From Actinoalloteichus caeruleus DSM 43889 (GTDB lineage Bacteria; Actinomycetota; Actinomycetes; Mycobacteriales; Pseudonocardiaceae): DNA of 64,000 nt. The notes beneath the pieces are model-generated. The model did no database searches, had not been told where the DNA came from, and saw only the letters and a program-made list of their open reading frames with translations. Of the stretch, positions 27,614 through 36,190 are shown piece by piece. The first letter of the stretch is position 1; each line of letters starts with the position of its first letter. Location: assembly GCF_000429185.2 (NCBI RefSeq), contig NZ_AUBJ02000001.1, forward strand, positions 5,394,001 through 5,458,000, in the 5' to 3' direction. A program made the position numbers and the translations under genes.

Positions 27614-28342
27614 ATGGACCTGTTGCTGTTGTCGAACTCCACCAACCACGGACGGGGCTTCCTCGAACACGCGGGGGACGAGGTGCGGGACTTCCTCACC
27701 GGGGTGGACCGGCTCGTGTTCGTCCCCTACGCGCTGGCGGACCACGACGGGTACACCGAGAAGGTCCGCACGGCGCTGCGGGACGTCGTGGAGGTCGTCG
27801 GGGCGCACGAACGGGAGGACCCCCGGGAGGCGCTGGCGGGAGCCCGAGCGGTGTTCGTCGGGGGCGGCAACTCGTTCCGCCTCCTGTCGAACCTGCGCAC
27901 CCGGGGACTGCTGGACGCGCTGCGGGGACAGGTGCGGTCGGGGCACCTGCGCTACATGGGGGCCAGCGCCGGGACGAACATGGCCTGCCCGTCGCTGCGC
28001 ACCACCAACGACATGCCGATCGTGCAGCCGCCCTCGTTCGAGACGCTGGGTCTGGTGCCCTTCCAGATCAACCCGCACTTCCTGGACGCCAGCCCGGGCA
28101 GCACGCACATGGGGGAGACCAGGGAGCAGCGGATCGCCGAGTTCCACGAGGAGAACGACGTCCCCGTGCTCGGCCTCCGCGAGGGCGCCTGGGCGCGGGT
28201 GTCGGGGACGGCCGCGACCCTCGGTGGCGAGACCGGAGCGGTCCTGATGGAGCGGGGCCGGCCGGCCCGCGAGCTCGCTCCCGGCAGCGACCTCGGGTTC
28301 CTGTTGGACGCCCACCCGAGGTTCGACGAGCCGGCCCGCTGA
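27614..28342 (+). CDS. pepE: dipeptidase E, peptidase family S51
   Basis: A 242-residue enzyme with the S51 hallmarks: VFVGGGNSFRLL, the nucleophile elbow YMGASAGTNMACP with catalytic Ser, and FQINPHFLD. PepE cleaves dipeptides with N-terminal Asp and uses a Ser-His-Glu triad in the cytoplasm. GGAGGG lies just before the ATG. It converges on the DUF1177 operon, and together with that operon's peptidases it makes this a peptide-rich neighbourhood. It is divergent from mscS. Confidence 0.9.
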   Translation: MDLLLLSNSTNHGRGFLEHAGDEVRDFLTGVDRLVFVPYALADHDGYTEKVRTALRDVVEVVGAHEREDPREALAGARAVFVGGGNSFRLLSNLRTRGLLDALRGQVRSGHLRYMGASAGTNMACPSLRTTNDMPIVQPPSFETLGLVPFQINPHFLDASPGSTHMGETREQRIAEFHEENDVPVLGLREGAWARVSGTAATLGGETGAVLMERGRPARELAPGSDLGFLLDAHPRFDEPAR

Positions 28343-28423
28343 ACGGGACACCGGCAGCGGGGGACGGGGCCGGTCACCGCACCCGCCCCGCCCCTCCCCG
28401 GCCCACGCCCGGTGCGCGCGGGG

Positions 28424-29353
28424 TCAGCCGCCGGTCTGCAGGTGGGTCATCGGCCCGTACAGCTCGACGAGGCGGTCGAACTCGGCGGTGTCGTGGAACG
28501 AGCAGGTGCCCCGACCGAACCGCTTGGCCACCTCCACGCAGAACCGGACGGCCTGCTCCACCACGTGCGGGTCGGTGGCCCCCGTCGCGGAGCCGGCCAC
28601 CGCCGTCTCGGTGGTCAACGCGACGCCCACCACGGGCGCCGTGGTCGCCGTCGCCGGCTGGAGGATCGAGTTGACGTGGTACACGCCGTTGCCGTAGGGC
28701 GTGATGTCCTGGGTGGTCAGCGGGAGGACGGCCGGGAGCCGGCCGGTGACCTGCTCGACGATGCCCAGCAGGTCCTCGCTGGTGCGCAGGATCCAGCCCT
28801 GCCGGACAGTCGGGGAGATCGCGAACCCGTGGTGGTTGAGCACCCGGTTGCCCTTGGTGGTGTCCACCGACAGCACCGCGTCGGCTTCCGCGCTGACCTC
28901 GTGCTCGTTCATCTGGCCCATGTCGACCGGCGAGCCCATGAACGGGACCGGGTCGTGCGGCATCGTGGGGGCGTCGGGGCACACGTGGGTGGAGATGACC
29001 ACGTCCCCGGCGAGCACGTCACCCCGGGCGCGCATGGCCGAGAGCTTCGCCGCCGTGGACAACGCCGTCAGCGCGCCGTCCCCGTCGGAGACGAAGCCGA
29101 TCTGCTCGGGCCGGGCGCCGAGCCCGCCCAGCCGTCCGATCACGCCCAACGTGGGCGCGGTTCCCCCGGCGAGGCGGCCCTGAGAACCCGGAACGACGCA
29201 CCGCAGGAAGTCGGTGCGCCCCGACTCGCCGGTCACCCTGGTGACCTCCACCCGGTCGGCTCCGTGGGACCGGAGCCACTCGGCGGCTGCCTCCCCGTCC
29301 ACCCCCGGGTCGTCGAGCAGGTCGTAGGCGTCCATCACGTGTCGCAGGCTCAT
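28424..29353 (-). CDS. DUF1177 domain protein
   Basis: A 309-residue protein that I recognise as DUF1177, a family of unknown function. Conserved-looking stretches include GVIGRLGGLG, VVISTHVCPDAPTMPHDPVPFM, DTTKGNRVLNHHGF and TQDITPYGNGVYH. The His/Asp-rich clusters suggest a metal-binding hydrolase-like fold, but no reaction is established. It is the last gene of the IclR-adjacent operon. Its ATG overlaps the racemase stop by 4 bases and follows a GGAG box. Confidence 0.8.
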   Translation of the reverse strand: MSLRHVMDAYDLLDDPGVDGEAAAEWLRSHGADRVEVTRVTGESGRTDFLRCVVPGSQGRLAGGTAPTLGVIGRLGGLGARPEQIGFVSDGDGALTALSTAAKLSAMRARGDVLAGDVVISTHVCPDAPTMPHDPVPFMGSPVDMGQMNEHEVSAEADAVLSVDTTKGNRVLNHHGFAISPTVRQGWILRTSEDLLGIVEQVTGRLPAVLPLTTQDITPYGNGVYHVNSILQPATATTAPVVGVALTTETAVAGSATGATDPHVVEQAVRFCVEVAKRFGRGTCSFHDTAEFDRLVELYGPMTHLQTGG

Positions 29354-30045
29354 GCCTGGTCTCCTTCCTCGTAGCGTTCCCGCCCTCCCAGGGCGAGCGT
29401 GGCGACCGCGCCGCCGGCCAGGACCGCGTCGACCACGGGTACTCCCAGGTGGGAGCGCACCCACGGCGCGAGGCGGATCGTGGTGAGGCCGGTGCAGGCG
29501 AACAGCAGCACCTCGGCGCCGGCCGCGACCAGGTCGGCGGCGGCGGCGCGGGCGGCGGCGGCGCCCTGGTCGGTGAGCAGGTCGGTCGTGCGGGTCACGC
29601 CGTCCGGTCGGCGGGCCGAGACCAGGCGCGCGCCGAGGACGTCACCGACCGCCGGGGGGACCTCGTCGGTGATGCCGAGGACACCCACCCGGTCGCCGGT
29701 GGCGAGCGCGGCCGCCGCCGCGGCGGAGCCCGCCCCGATGACCGGGATGCCCACCGCGGCCCGGGCCTCGCGCAACCCGGGGTCGGCGGCGCAGCTGATC
29801 AGCAGTGCCGCGCAGCCGGTGCCGGCGAGCGCCCGCGCGGTGTCGACGATCTTGGGAACCGCCAGGGCGTGGCTGGCCTCGTCGTGCACCCCGTACGGCT
29901 GGTCCGGGATGCACGCCGACCGGGTCGGCACGTCCCACTCGCGTTCCACCGCCCTGCCGTGCGCGGCGACGAGGTCGGCGTCGGTCGAGCTGACCACGCG
30001 GATGACGCCCACCGTGGCCCTGCCGTCCTGGTTGACGGCGGTCAT
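29350..30045 (-). CDS. Asp/Glu/hydantoin racemase family protein
   Basis: A 231-residue protein of the two-Cys racemase superfamily. The first catalytic Cys is in LLISCAADPGLREAR and the second in LLFACTGLTTIRLAP. Both are present, so the cofactor-independent proton-transfer mechanism is intact. Hydantoin, aspartate, glutamate or a related compound could be the substrate. Overlaps of 4 bases with both neighbours show tight coupling to AroM and DUF1177. Confidence 0.85.
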   Translation of the reverse strand: MTAVNQDGRATVGVIRVVSSTDADLVAAHGRAVEREWDVPTRSACIPDQPYGVHDEASHALAVPKIVDTARALAGTGCAALLISCAADPGLREARAAVGIPVIGAGSAAAAAALATGDRVGVLGITDEVPPAVGDVLGARLVSARRPDGVTRTTDLLTDQGAAAARAAAADLVAAGAEVLLFACTGLTTIRLAPWVRSHLGVPVVDAVLAGGAVATLALGGRERYEEGDQA

Positions 30046-30746
30046 GCGATCACCTCCGCCGCCAGCCGGGCCACCACCGAGCGGGCCAGTGCCACCGGCC
30101 GGCCGCTCGCGTTGGCCGCCAGCCGGCGCATCCGTTCCGAGTAACCCATGCAGTCGAGGACGATCCAGTCGGCGCCGCGGTCCGCGAGGTCGGCGGCCGC
30201 CCTGGCCACCCCCTGCTCGGCCAGGGCGGCCGGCTCCGCGTAGGGGGTGGCCGCCTCGACGAGCACCCGGTCGGCCGCGTCCCGCCACGTGCCGGCCGCC
30301 GTGTCCCGCTGGTCCGGGAGGGGGCACACCACGCCGAGCGTCGCCGCGCCGGCGGCGCTGACCAGGCCCCGCACCCCGTGCACGACGAGGGGCTGGGCGG
30401 TGATCAACGGGCGCCGGTGGGGGATGTCGACGAGGTGGCCGGTGCACACGAGCAGGGTCGCCGTGACCCCGGCCTCCTCCACCCAGCGCACGGCGGCCCG
30501 CAGGTGCGGCGCCACCAGCGCCCCGTCGAGCGCGACGCCCCGACCGTCGGCGAGGCGGGTCGCCAGCCGCTCGACAGTGGTCTCGCCCGGTGCCAGTGCC
30601 GCGATCTCCGCCCGGCCCAGGTCGTCCAGCGCGCCGCGCTCGACGACCTCCACCCGACCCAGCCGGGGCAGCAGCTCCGGCACCAGGTCGACGCGGGGCG
30701 ACTGGCCGATGGTGACCACGCCGAGCCGGGGGAGACCGCCGGTCAC
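30042..30746 (-). CDS. AroM family protein
   Basis: A 234-residue protein with the AroM pattern: GVVTIGQSPRVDLVPEL at the start, VVERGALDDL, LLVCTGHLVDIPH and WIVLDCMGYSERMR. The Cys positions resemble those of the Asp/Glu racemase fold. AroM has no assigned reaction in E. coli despite its name. The GTG start overlaps the S33 hydrolase stop by 4 bases. Together with the adjacent racemase it makes two proteins of related fold in one operon. Confidence 0.85.
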   Translation of the reverse strand: MTGGLPRLGVVTIGQSPRVDLVPELLPRLGRVEVVERGALDDLGRAEIAALAPGETTVERLATRLADGRGVALDGALVAPHLRAAVRWVEEAGVTATLLVCTGHLVDIPHRRPLITAQPLVVHGVRGLVSAAGAATLGVVCPLPDQRDTAAGTWRDAADRVLVEAATPYAEPAALAEQGVARAAADLADRGADWIVLDCMGYSERMRRLAANASGRPVALARSVVARLAAEVIA

Positions 30747-32026
30747 GACAGTCCGCCAGCCATCGCCAGCAACCGGTCCAGGACCGCCGCGTCGGCGCGG
30801 ACGCCGTCGTGGGCGTAGTCGTTGGTGATCCACGGTCGCAGACCGCGCACCGCCGACGCCGTCGCCAACGAGTGCTCCCGGGCCACGAACATGTCGTCGT
30901 AGTACACGGCGGCGAACGCCGGCACCTCGTTCGCCGCCAGCCGCGCCGGGTCGTACAGCGCCGGCCAGTCCGTGCGGGAGGCCAGCAGTTCGGCCGTCTC
31001 CCGCAGCGGCGTCAACGCGGGCACCTCAGCGAAGTGCAGCGGGTAGATCATCTCCCCGGTGAACAGGAAGTCCTCCGCGTCCACCGCGAACTCCGGCCGG
31101 CGCTGGTACTCGCGTTCGGCCGCCCACGACGAGGCCGTCCCCTGGTTGTAGATCGGCTCGTGCAGCACCGCGTACAGCGGGTTCGCCGCGAAGGACAACG
31201 CGGCGCCCAACTCGGCGAGGAACGTGTCACCCAGCCGGTCCCGACCCGGCGAGCCGGCGAAGGCCTGCTCCAACAGGAAGTGCAGGGAGTCGAAGCCCGA
31301 CCTCGTCCCGAGCTGGATGCCCGCCGTCTGGAACCGCCGAGGGGTCAGGACCTCCCCCGTCGGCAGCCGGGTCTCCCCGGCGGAGAGGACGTCGACGACC
31401 CGCCGGACCAGTTCCCGGTCAGCGGGGTGCCGGGCGAAGTAGAGCTCGTTCTGCTCGACTGTCCGGTCGTAGGTGAGCCGGTACACGTCGTCGGCCGTCC
31501 CGGCCAGCGGGGGCAACCCGCCGGTGACGAACGCCTCCCGCAGTCCCTCCGGTGCGAACGACAGGTAGCTGAGGGTGACGAACCCGCCGAAGCTCTGGCC
31601 GAGCACGCTCCACGGTTCGTCACCCCCGAGGTGCCGGCGCAGCACCTCGGCGTCACCGACGATCGAGTCGGCCCGGAACAGCGACAGGTAGTCCGCCTGG
31701 GCCTCGGGGCCACCCACCTCCGCCAGGGTGCGCCGGTTGGCGGGAGTGGACAGCCCGGTGCCCCGCTGGTCGAGGAGCACCACCCGGTAGTCGCGCAGCG
31801 CCCTGCCGAGCCAGGTGCTCGGGGCGGTGGGCCGCTGTGCCCGGTTGCCGGGACCTCCCTGGAGCCACAGCAGCCTGGGCAGGTCCCTCCCGGCGTTCGC
31901 CGAGGAGACGACCTCCCTGGCGAACACCTCGATCGAGCCCCGCGCGGGGTCCCGGTGGTCGAGGGGGGACTCGACCACGTGTTCGGTGATGACCATGCCT
32001 GCTTGGCGGTACTCGTTCACGCGCAT
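30743..32026 (-). CDS. alpha/beta hydrolase, prolyl aminopeptidase-like (S33)
   Basis: A 427-residue alpha/beta hydrolase. The oxyanion motif LLWLQGGPG, the DQRGTGLS strand turn, the nucleophile elbow LGQSFGGF and a C-terminal NDYAHDGVRAD His are all present. These are typical of proline iminopeptidases, which release N-terminal proline from peptides. It begins 2 bases downstream of the M29-like gene and overlaps aroM by 4. The operon context with an OPT transporter supports a role in peptide breakdown. Confidence 0.85.
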   Translation of the reverse strand: MRVNEYRQAGMVITEHVVESPLDHRDPARGSIEVFAREVVSSANAGRDLPRLLWLQGGPGNRAQRPTAPSTWLGRALRDYRVVLLDQRGTGLSTPANRRTLAEVGGPEAQADYLSLFRADSIVGDAEVLRRHLGGDEPWSVLGQSFGGFVTLSYLSFAPEGLREAFVTGGLPPLAGTADDVYRLTYDRTVEQNELYFARHPADRELVRRVVDVLSAGETRLPTGEVLTPRRFQTAGIQLGTRSGFDSLHFLLEQAFAGSPGRDRLGDTFLAELGAALSFAANPLYAVLHEPIYNQGTASSWAAEREYQRRPEFAVDAEDFLFTGEMIYPLHFAEVPALTPLRETAELLASRTDWPALYDPARLAANEVPAFAAVYYDDMFVAREHSLATASAVRGLRPWITNDYAHDGVRADAAVLDRLLAMAGGLS

Positions 32027-32028
32027 GC

Positions 32029-33096
32029 TCAGTACCCTGACACGCCGAGCTCGCGGCAGATCTCCACCAACTCGGGGTGCACGTAACGACCGTCGATCTC
32101 GATGGCCTCCCCATCGAGGTAGATGGAGGGGTTGAGCAGGCTGCCGTCAGTGTGGGCCGCCGCCACCCAGGGCTCGCCGCCGATCCACGCGCCCTTCGTG
32201 CCCAGCCCCAGCTCGACGCACCCGAACACGCGCTCGTCCTCGACGATGCGGCCGGTCGGGCGCAGCACTCCGGGGTTGAAGCCCAGCGACCAGTGGGCGA
32301 TCCGGAACATGTTCGGGTCGTCCAGGCCCTCCATCCAGCGGCGGAACACCGTGGCGTCGGCGTCGCCCTCGATGCCGGTGACGACGCCGTCCTTGACGGG
32401 CATCCGCACCGGGGTGCGGAGCAGGCCCAGCTCGTCGGGCGGCCACACGGCGCCGTCGAAGACGAGGACTCCCTGCTGCGTCTCCTCCAGCGGGTTCCAG
32501 GAGATCTGCCCGGCCAGCATGATGGTCTCGCCGGGGCGCTCGGCCGGCTTGCCCCGCAGGTTGATCGGGCGATCCCCGTTGCGGGCGGTCAGGTCGGTGC
32601 CGGCCGGGGTGGTGATCCGCACCTCGTCGGCCTGCTCCAGCAGGCGCACCAGCGCCTTGCCCAGGCGCATCGTGCCGGCGAAGTCGACCCGGCCCACGGT
32701 GTCGACCAGCATCGCCACGTCCATGCCGGTGAGGTTGACGTAGCGGGGCTTGCCGGTCTCCATCGCGTGACGGAACGCGTTGCTGTGCATCAGGTAGCCG
32801 ACCGCGTACTCGATCCACACGTCGGCCGAGGCGATGGCGCCTGCCACCGGCGACGGTGGCTCCATCGCCGAGCTCGGATTCGTCGGGTACCGCACCACCA
32901 CGGGGCTGGCGCCAGCGGCCTGCACGGCCTGCGCGGTCAACTCGGCGACGCGGTCGTCGCCGGCGGTGTCGACCGTGATGACCACGGACTCACCGGGCTT
33001 GACCAGCATGATCTCCTCGACGAGCTTGCGCGCACCCAGCGCGGCCTCGTAGCTGAGATACCCGCTCCGGGACTCCACCCGGTTGACGACCTCCAC
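32029..33096 (-). CDS. M29-type aminopeptidase / NicX-like metallohydrolase
   Basis: A 355-residue protein of the aminopeptidase T (M29) superfamily, which also contains the NicX 2,5-dihydroxypyridine dioxygenases. Visible motifs are an early ARKLVEEIMLVKPGESVVI segment, and C-terminal GRIVEDERVFGCVELGLGTK and AAHTDGSLLNPSIYLDG, where metal ligands would lie. Whether it is a peptidase or a ring-opening dioxygenase cannot be decided; the peptide-transport context favours a peptidase. GTG start after GAGAGGAG. It lies 89 bases downstream of the OPT gene, with a hairpin between. Confidence 0.75.
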   Translation of the reverse strand: MEVVNRVESRSGYLSYEAALGARKLVEEIMLVKPGESVVITVDTAGDDRVAELTAQAVQAAGASPVVVRYPTNPSSAMEPPSPVAGAIASADVWIEYAVGYLMHSNAFRHAMETGKPRYVNLTGMDVAMLVDTVGRVDFAGTMRLGKALVRLLEQADEVRITTPAGTDLTARNGDRPINLRGKPAERPGETIMLAGQISWNPLEETQQGVLVFDGAVWPPDELGLLRTPVRMPVKDGVVTGIEGDADATVFRRWMEGLDDPNMFRIAHWSLGFNPGVLRPTGRIVEDERVFGCVELGLGTKGAWIGGEPWVAAAHTDGSLLNPSIYLDGEAIEIDGRYVHPELVEICRELGVSGY

Positions 33097-33153
33097 GGTG
33101 AGCTCCTCTCAGTGCACGCCTGCCGGCGTGCTCGGTGTCGTGTTCTGGAACAA

Positions 33154-33180
33154 CCCGGGGGGCCGGTGCGGCCCCCCGGG
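33154..33180 (-). terminator. hairpin between the OPT gene and the enzyme genes
   Basis: CCCGGGGGGCC (33154-33164) and GGCCCCCCGGG (33170-33180) form a perfect 11-bp stem with a 5-base loop. It starts 6 bases after the transporter stop on the minus strand. With no T-run it may act as a partial terminator or a 3' end stabiliser, letting the transporter be made in excess of the downstream enzymes. Confidence 0.6.
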
Positions 33181-33185
33181 ACGGA

Positions 33186-34829
33186 TCAGGACCGCAGGAC
33201 CTGCGCGGTGGCGGCCACCGAGTCCCCGGCGATCAGGCCGGCGCCGACGAGGGACAGTTCCTGGTCGGCGGCGGCGCCGCGAACCCGGCGGTAGATCACC
33301 CGTCCGAGCAAGGCGGCGAAGACCAGCCAGCACGCGTTGACGCTGCCGACCAGCAGGCCGGTGGCGAGCAGGACGCCCATCTGCCGGCGGGAGCCGCCGA
33401 TGAGCTGGATCAGCGCGCCCGGCACCGCCCAGATCAGCATGTTCGTCAGCACGCCGTCCGCGCCGAGACCGGCCTTGATGGTGTCGGCGTAGACCGTGGC
33501 GACCGGCGGGATGCTCCCGCCTTCGAGGAAGGACCGCCACAGCAGCGCGACCATGCCCAGCGCGACGAGGCAGCCGATGGCCGAGGCGAGGTACTGCTGG
33601 CGGCGGCCCGCCAGCTCGAAGGCGGTGTTCTGCTCCTCGCGGCGGAGCATCCACCCGGCCTTGAGGTCGTAGCCCATGTCGGCGAACGCCGGTCCGGTGG
33701 TGGCCGTGTAGGCGGTCAGCAGCACCAGGGGCACGGTGGGAATCCCCACGAGGAGGCCGCAGACCAGGAAGATCAACGTGACGGCGAAGGCGGGGAACCA
33801 CCCGGCGTGCATGGCGGCCAGGCCCACGATGATCTCGTGGACCAGGGCGGCGAAGCCGGCGAAGAGGACCCAGCCGATGAGCGCCATCGGGCTCATGTCC
33901 GCCCACAGCCCCGAGAGCACGGCCAGCAGCACCGCGCCCAGCACGAAGAGCACGAAGCCCTCCCCGAAGGCCCGGCGCAGGCGGGCCGGGTCCACCGTGG
34001 GACGGCCGGGCTCGACCTCCTCGACGGCCGGCTGGCCGGCCTTGGACGCGGTGGCCGCTGCCCGGGCTGCCGCCTTGGCGGAACGACGTCCCACCAACAG
34101 GTGGATCGCCTGCCCGAGGGCGACCAGACCGGCGCCGATCATGACGCCGTGCGGGATGTAGAGCGCGGTCAGGTCGACGTCGAACAGGCCGGGTCCGTAC
34201 TGGTTGACGAACAGCCCGACACCGAACATCAGCAGCGCCCACATGTTCCCGATGAGGGCGACACCGGCGGCGGACATCGCCAGCCCCGCGAAGGCGCCGA
34301 CGACACCGACCACGGCGCCACCGGCGAGGATCAGCGCCCGCCGGCCGCCCCGGTCGCCGGCGAGGATGGTCTCGGCGGCGGCGACGCCGGGCGGCCAGGT
34401 GCCGGTGGCGGGGAGGAAGGCGCTGTCGAACGCCCGGTAGAGCACCCAGATGTCGATCATCAGCCCGGCGGCGCTACCGATCAGCATCGGCCACACCAGG
34501 TCGGGACGCCCGAAGGCGAAGGGGATGGCGATCGGGGTGAGCAGTGCGTTCGCGGCGGCGAAGGTGGCGGCGGAGATCGCGCTCTGCGTCAGGTTCTGCC
34601 GGTGGATGCTCCGCATCTTGCTGAGCCCCAGGATCGACACCCGGCCCAGCAGCATGGCGAGCAGCGCGCCGATGACCGAGGTGTTCGCCGAGATGCCCAG
34701 CGTGGTGATGAGGTGCAGGCCGATCAGCGCCCCGAAGGCGCTGAGCGCGACGATCAGCACGAACGTCAGCGGCTCGAACACCGTGGGGTGGTGGAGCGGA
34801 CGAGCCGGGGTGGACCGAGTCCGAGACAT
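33186..34829 (-). CDS. OPT family oligopeptide transporter
   Basis: A 547-residue protein with about 14 hydrophobic segments, matching the oligopeptide transporter family. Family-like stretches include FEPLTFVLIVALSAFGALIGLH, VWPMLIGSAAGLMIDIWVLYR, ALVHEIIVGLAAMHAGWFP and a C-terminal ELSLVGAGLIAGDSV. It would import small peptides or metal chelates with protons. A cytoplasmic loop near residues 255-280 is Ala/Lys-rich. AGGAAG precedes the ATG. It is the first gene after iclR and is separated from it by a strong hairpin. Confidence 0.88.
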   Translation of the reverse strand: MSRTRSTPARPLHHPTVFEPLTFVLIVALSAFGALIGLHLITTLGISANTSVIGALLAMLLGRVSILGLSKMRSIHRQNLTQSAISAATFAAANALLTPIAIPFAFGRPDLVWPMLIGSAAGLMIDIWVLYRAFDSAFLPATGTWPPGVAAAETILAGDRGGRRALILAGGAVVGVVGAFAGLAMSAAGVALIGNMWALLMFGVGLFVNQYGPGLFDVDLTALYIPHGVMIGAGLVALGQAIHLLVGRRSAKAAARAAATASKAGQPAVEEVEPGRPTVDPARLRRAFGEGFVLFVLGAVLLAVLSGLWADMSPMALIGWVLFAGFAALVHEIIVGLAAMHAGWFPAFAVTLIFLVCGLLVGIPTVPLVLLTAYTATTGPAFADMGYDLKAGWMLRREEQNTAFELAGRRQQYLASAIGCLVALGMVALLWRSFLEGGSIPPVATVYADTIKAGLGADGVLTNMLIWAVPGALIQLIGGSRRQMGVLLATGLLVGSVNACWLVFAALLGRVIYRRVRGAAADQELSLVGAGLIAGDSVAATAQVLRS

Positions 34830-34896
34830 ACCGGCTTCCTTTCTGGGACGAGCCGCCGCGACGGGCACTGCTCGGGTGGGGATCAGATCGGGAGCG

Positions 34897-34939
34897 GAGC
34901 CCCCCAACCCGACTGCGGATCAGTCGGGTTGGGGGGCTC
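34897..34939 (-). terminator. large perfect hairpin overlapping the end of iclR
   Basis: GAGCCCCCCAACCCGACT (34897-34914) pairs with its complement at 34922-34939, an 18-bp perfect stem with a 7-base loop. The right arm is inside the iclR coding region and encodes its last residues (SPPGAPQPD); the stop codon lies in the loop. It would end iclR transcription before the OPT gene. Confidence 0.8.
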
Positions 34940-35711
34940 CGGGTGGGGAACCGAAACGCTGGGTGAGCGCGTCGGCGGCTGCGACGACCCGTTCGGCGAT
35001 CGCGTCGAGTTGGGGGCGCAGGTGCGCGGCGGCGCCGACGACGGCGACCGAGCCGAGGACGGTCCCGTGGGCGAACACCGGAGCGGCGACCCCGACGACC
35101 CGGGCGTCGTGTTCTCCGAACGAGACCGCGTAACCGCGCTCCCGCACCTCGGCGTAGCGCCGTCGCAGCTCGGCGCGGGTGCCGATCGTCGCGTCGGTCG
35201 CTCCCTCGAGCTCGGGTGCGAAGAGGGCCGGGATCTCCTCCTCCGGGTAGAAGGCGAAGATCGCGTGCCCGCTGGCCCCGCCGTGCCCGGGGAAGAGCTG
35301 GCCGACCGCCGAGGTGTACCGGAACGGGCCTGGCTGGTCCACGGCCACCGAGCACCGGTAGCGGCCCCCGTCGGCGACGTTGAAGACCGTGCTCTCCCCT
35401 GTCGTCTCGGACAGGTCGAGCAGGATCGGGCGGACCACCGTGCTGATGCCGTCGCCACGCTCGGCCAGCCGGCCCAGGCCGACCAGCGCCGGCCCGAGGC
35501 GGTAACGCCGGGTCCTCGGGTCGGCGACCAGGAAGTCCCGTCGCGCCAGGGTCGCCATCAGGCGCTGAACCTGGGACTTGTCCAGGTCGAGGCGCCGCGC
35601 GAGGTCGGAGACCCCGTGCTCGGGTTCCCGCTCGGTGAACGCGGCGAGCACCAGCAGCGCGCGGTCCGCGGTCTGTAATACGCCGCTGGGGGCGCGGGAG
35701 GACGACGACAT
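34920..35711 (-). CDS. IclR family transcriptional regulator
   Basis: A 263-residue regulator. The N-terminal winged helix (QTADRALLVLAAFTERE, GVSDLARRLDLDKSQVQRLMATLARRDFL) is followed by the IclR effector domain (LGPALVGLGRLAE, GESTVFNVADGG, GHGGASGHAIFAFYPEEE, ARVVGVAAPVFAHG). It should bind a small-molecule effector and control the adjacent peptide-utilisation genes and itself. A strong sigma-70-like promoter and a perfect 9-bp palindrome lie just upstream. ATG at 35711 was chosen because it follows GGGAGG; the longer frame would start upstream of that box. Confidence 0.92.
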   Translation of the reverse strand: MSSSSRAPSGVLQTADRALLVLAAFTEREPEHGVSDLARRLDLDKSQVQRLMATLARRDFLVADPRTRRYRLGPALVGLGRLAERGDGISTVVRPILLDLSETTGESTVFNVADGGRYRCSVAVDQPGPFRYTSAVGQLFPGHGGASGHAIFAFYPEEEIPALFAPELEGATDATIGTRAELRRRYAEVRERGYAVSFGEHDARVVGVAAPVFAHGTVLGSVAVVGAAAHLRPQLDAIAERVVAAADALTQRFGSPPGAPQPD

Positions 35712-35731
35712 GAACGCTCCGAGGGAGGAAT

Positions 35732-35750
35732 CGTTGCGATAATCGCAACG
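35732..35750 (-). promoter_or_regulatory. palindromic operator, probably for IclR
   Basis: CGTTGCGAT-A-ATCGCAACG is a perfect 9-bp inverted repeat around one base. It lies 21 bases upstream of the iclR ATG and about 14 bases downstream of the predicted transcription start. A bound repressor here would block its own transcription. IclR-type regulators commonly bind short dyads of this size. I found no second copy upstream of the OPT gene. Confidence 0.7.
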
Positions 35751-35770
35751 GCGTTTCATTTATGTCACCC

Positions 35771-35799
35771 ATAACAGGCCCGCTACGGCTTGTTGTCAA
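35771..35799 (-). promoter_or_regulatory. sigma-70-like promoter of iclR
   Basis: On the minus strand TTGACA (35799-35794) is separated by exactly 17 bases from TGTTAT (35776-35771). The -35 box is a perfect consensus match, unusual in a GC-rich genome, and the predicted start near 35764 places the palindrome downstream of it. Confidence 0.7.
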
Positions 35800-36190
35800 G
35801 ACAAGAAGCCCGGGAAACACGCGAACGAAATCTGGATGACGTCCCACTGTCACCCGTCCAGCTGGGAGCGGCTGGACCACCTCGGCGCCGAGACGCGGTC
35901 ACCCCACGACTCCCGGCCTGGTCACGGGACCTGCACCGGTACAGCCCTCGCGTCGGGCGGCTGGCCGCGGCCCATCGAGCGGTGGGCCATGAGGAACCCG
36001 TCGCCGAGGGCGACGGCGGGCACACGGACAGCGAGAGCACCAGCCGTCGTCACCGACGGTGACGGGCTGGTGCCCAGGATGGAGCCGTCCCGTCGCCGAC
36101 CACCACCTCCTCCGTCACCTCCTGGTGCCCCCACGTTCACGTGGCCGCGCCAAGCTCGTGGGTCGACCATCGACGCGGGGAGGTCCAGGG
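35800..36190. other. intergenic, no supportable gene
   Basis: About 390 bases between the iclR promoter and the APC permease. Open frames here are Arg/Pro-rich without start signals. The only signal near the end is GGGGAGG (36177-36183), which serves as ribosome-binding site of the permease. Confidence 0.4.
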
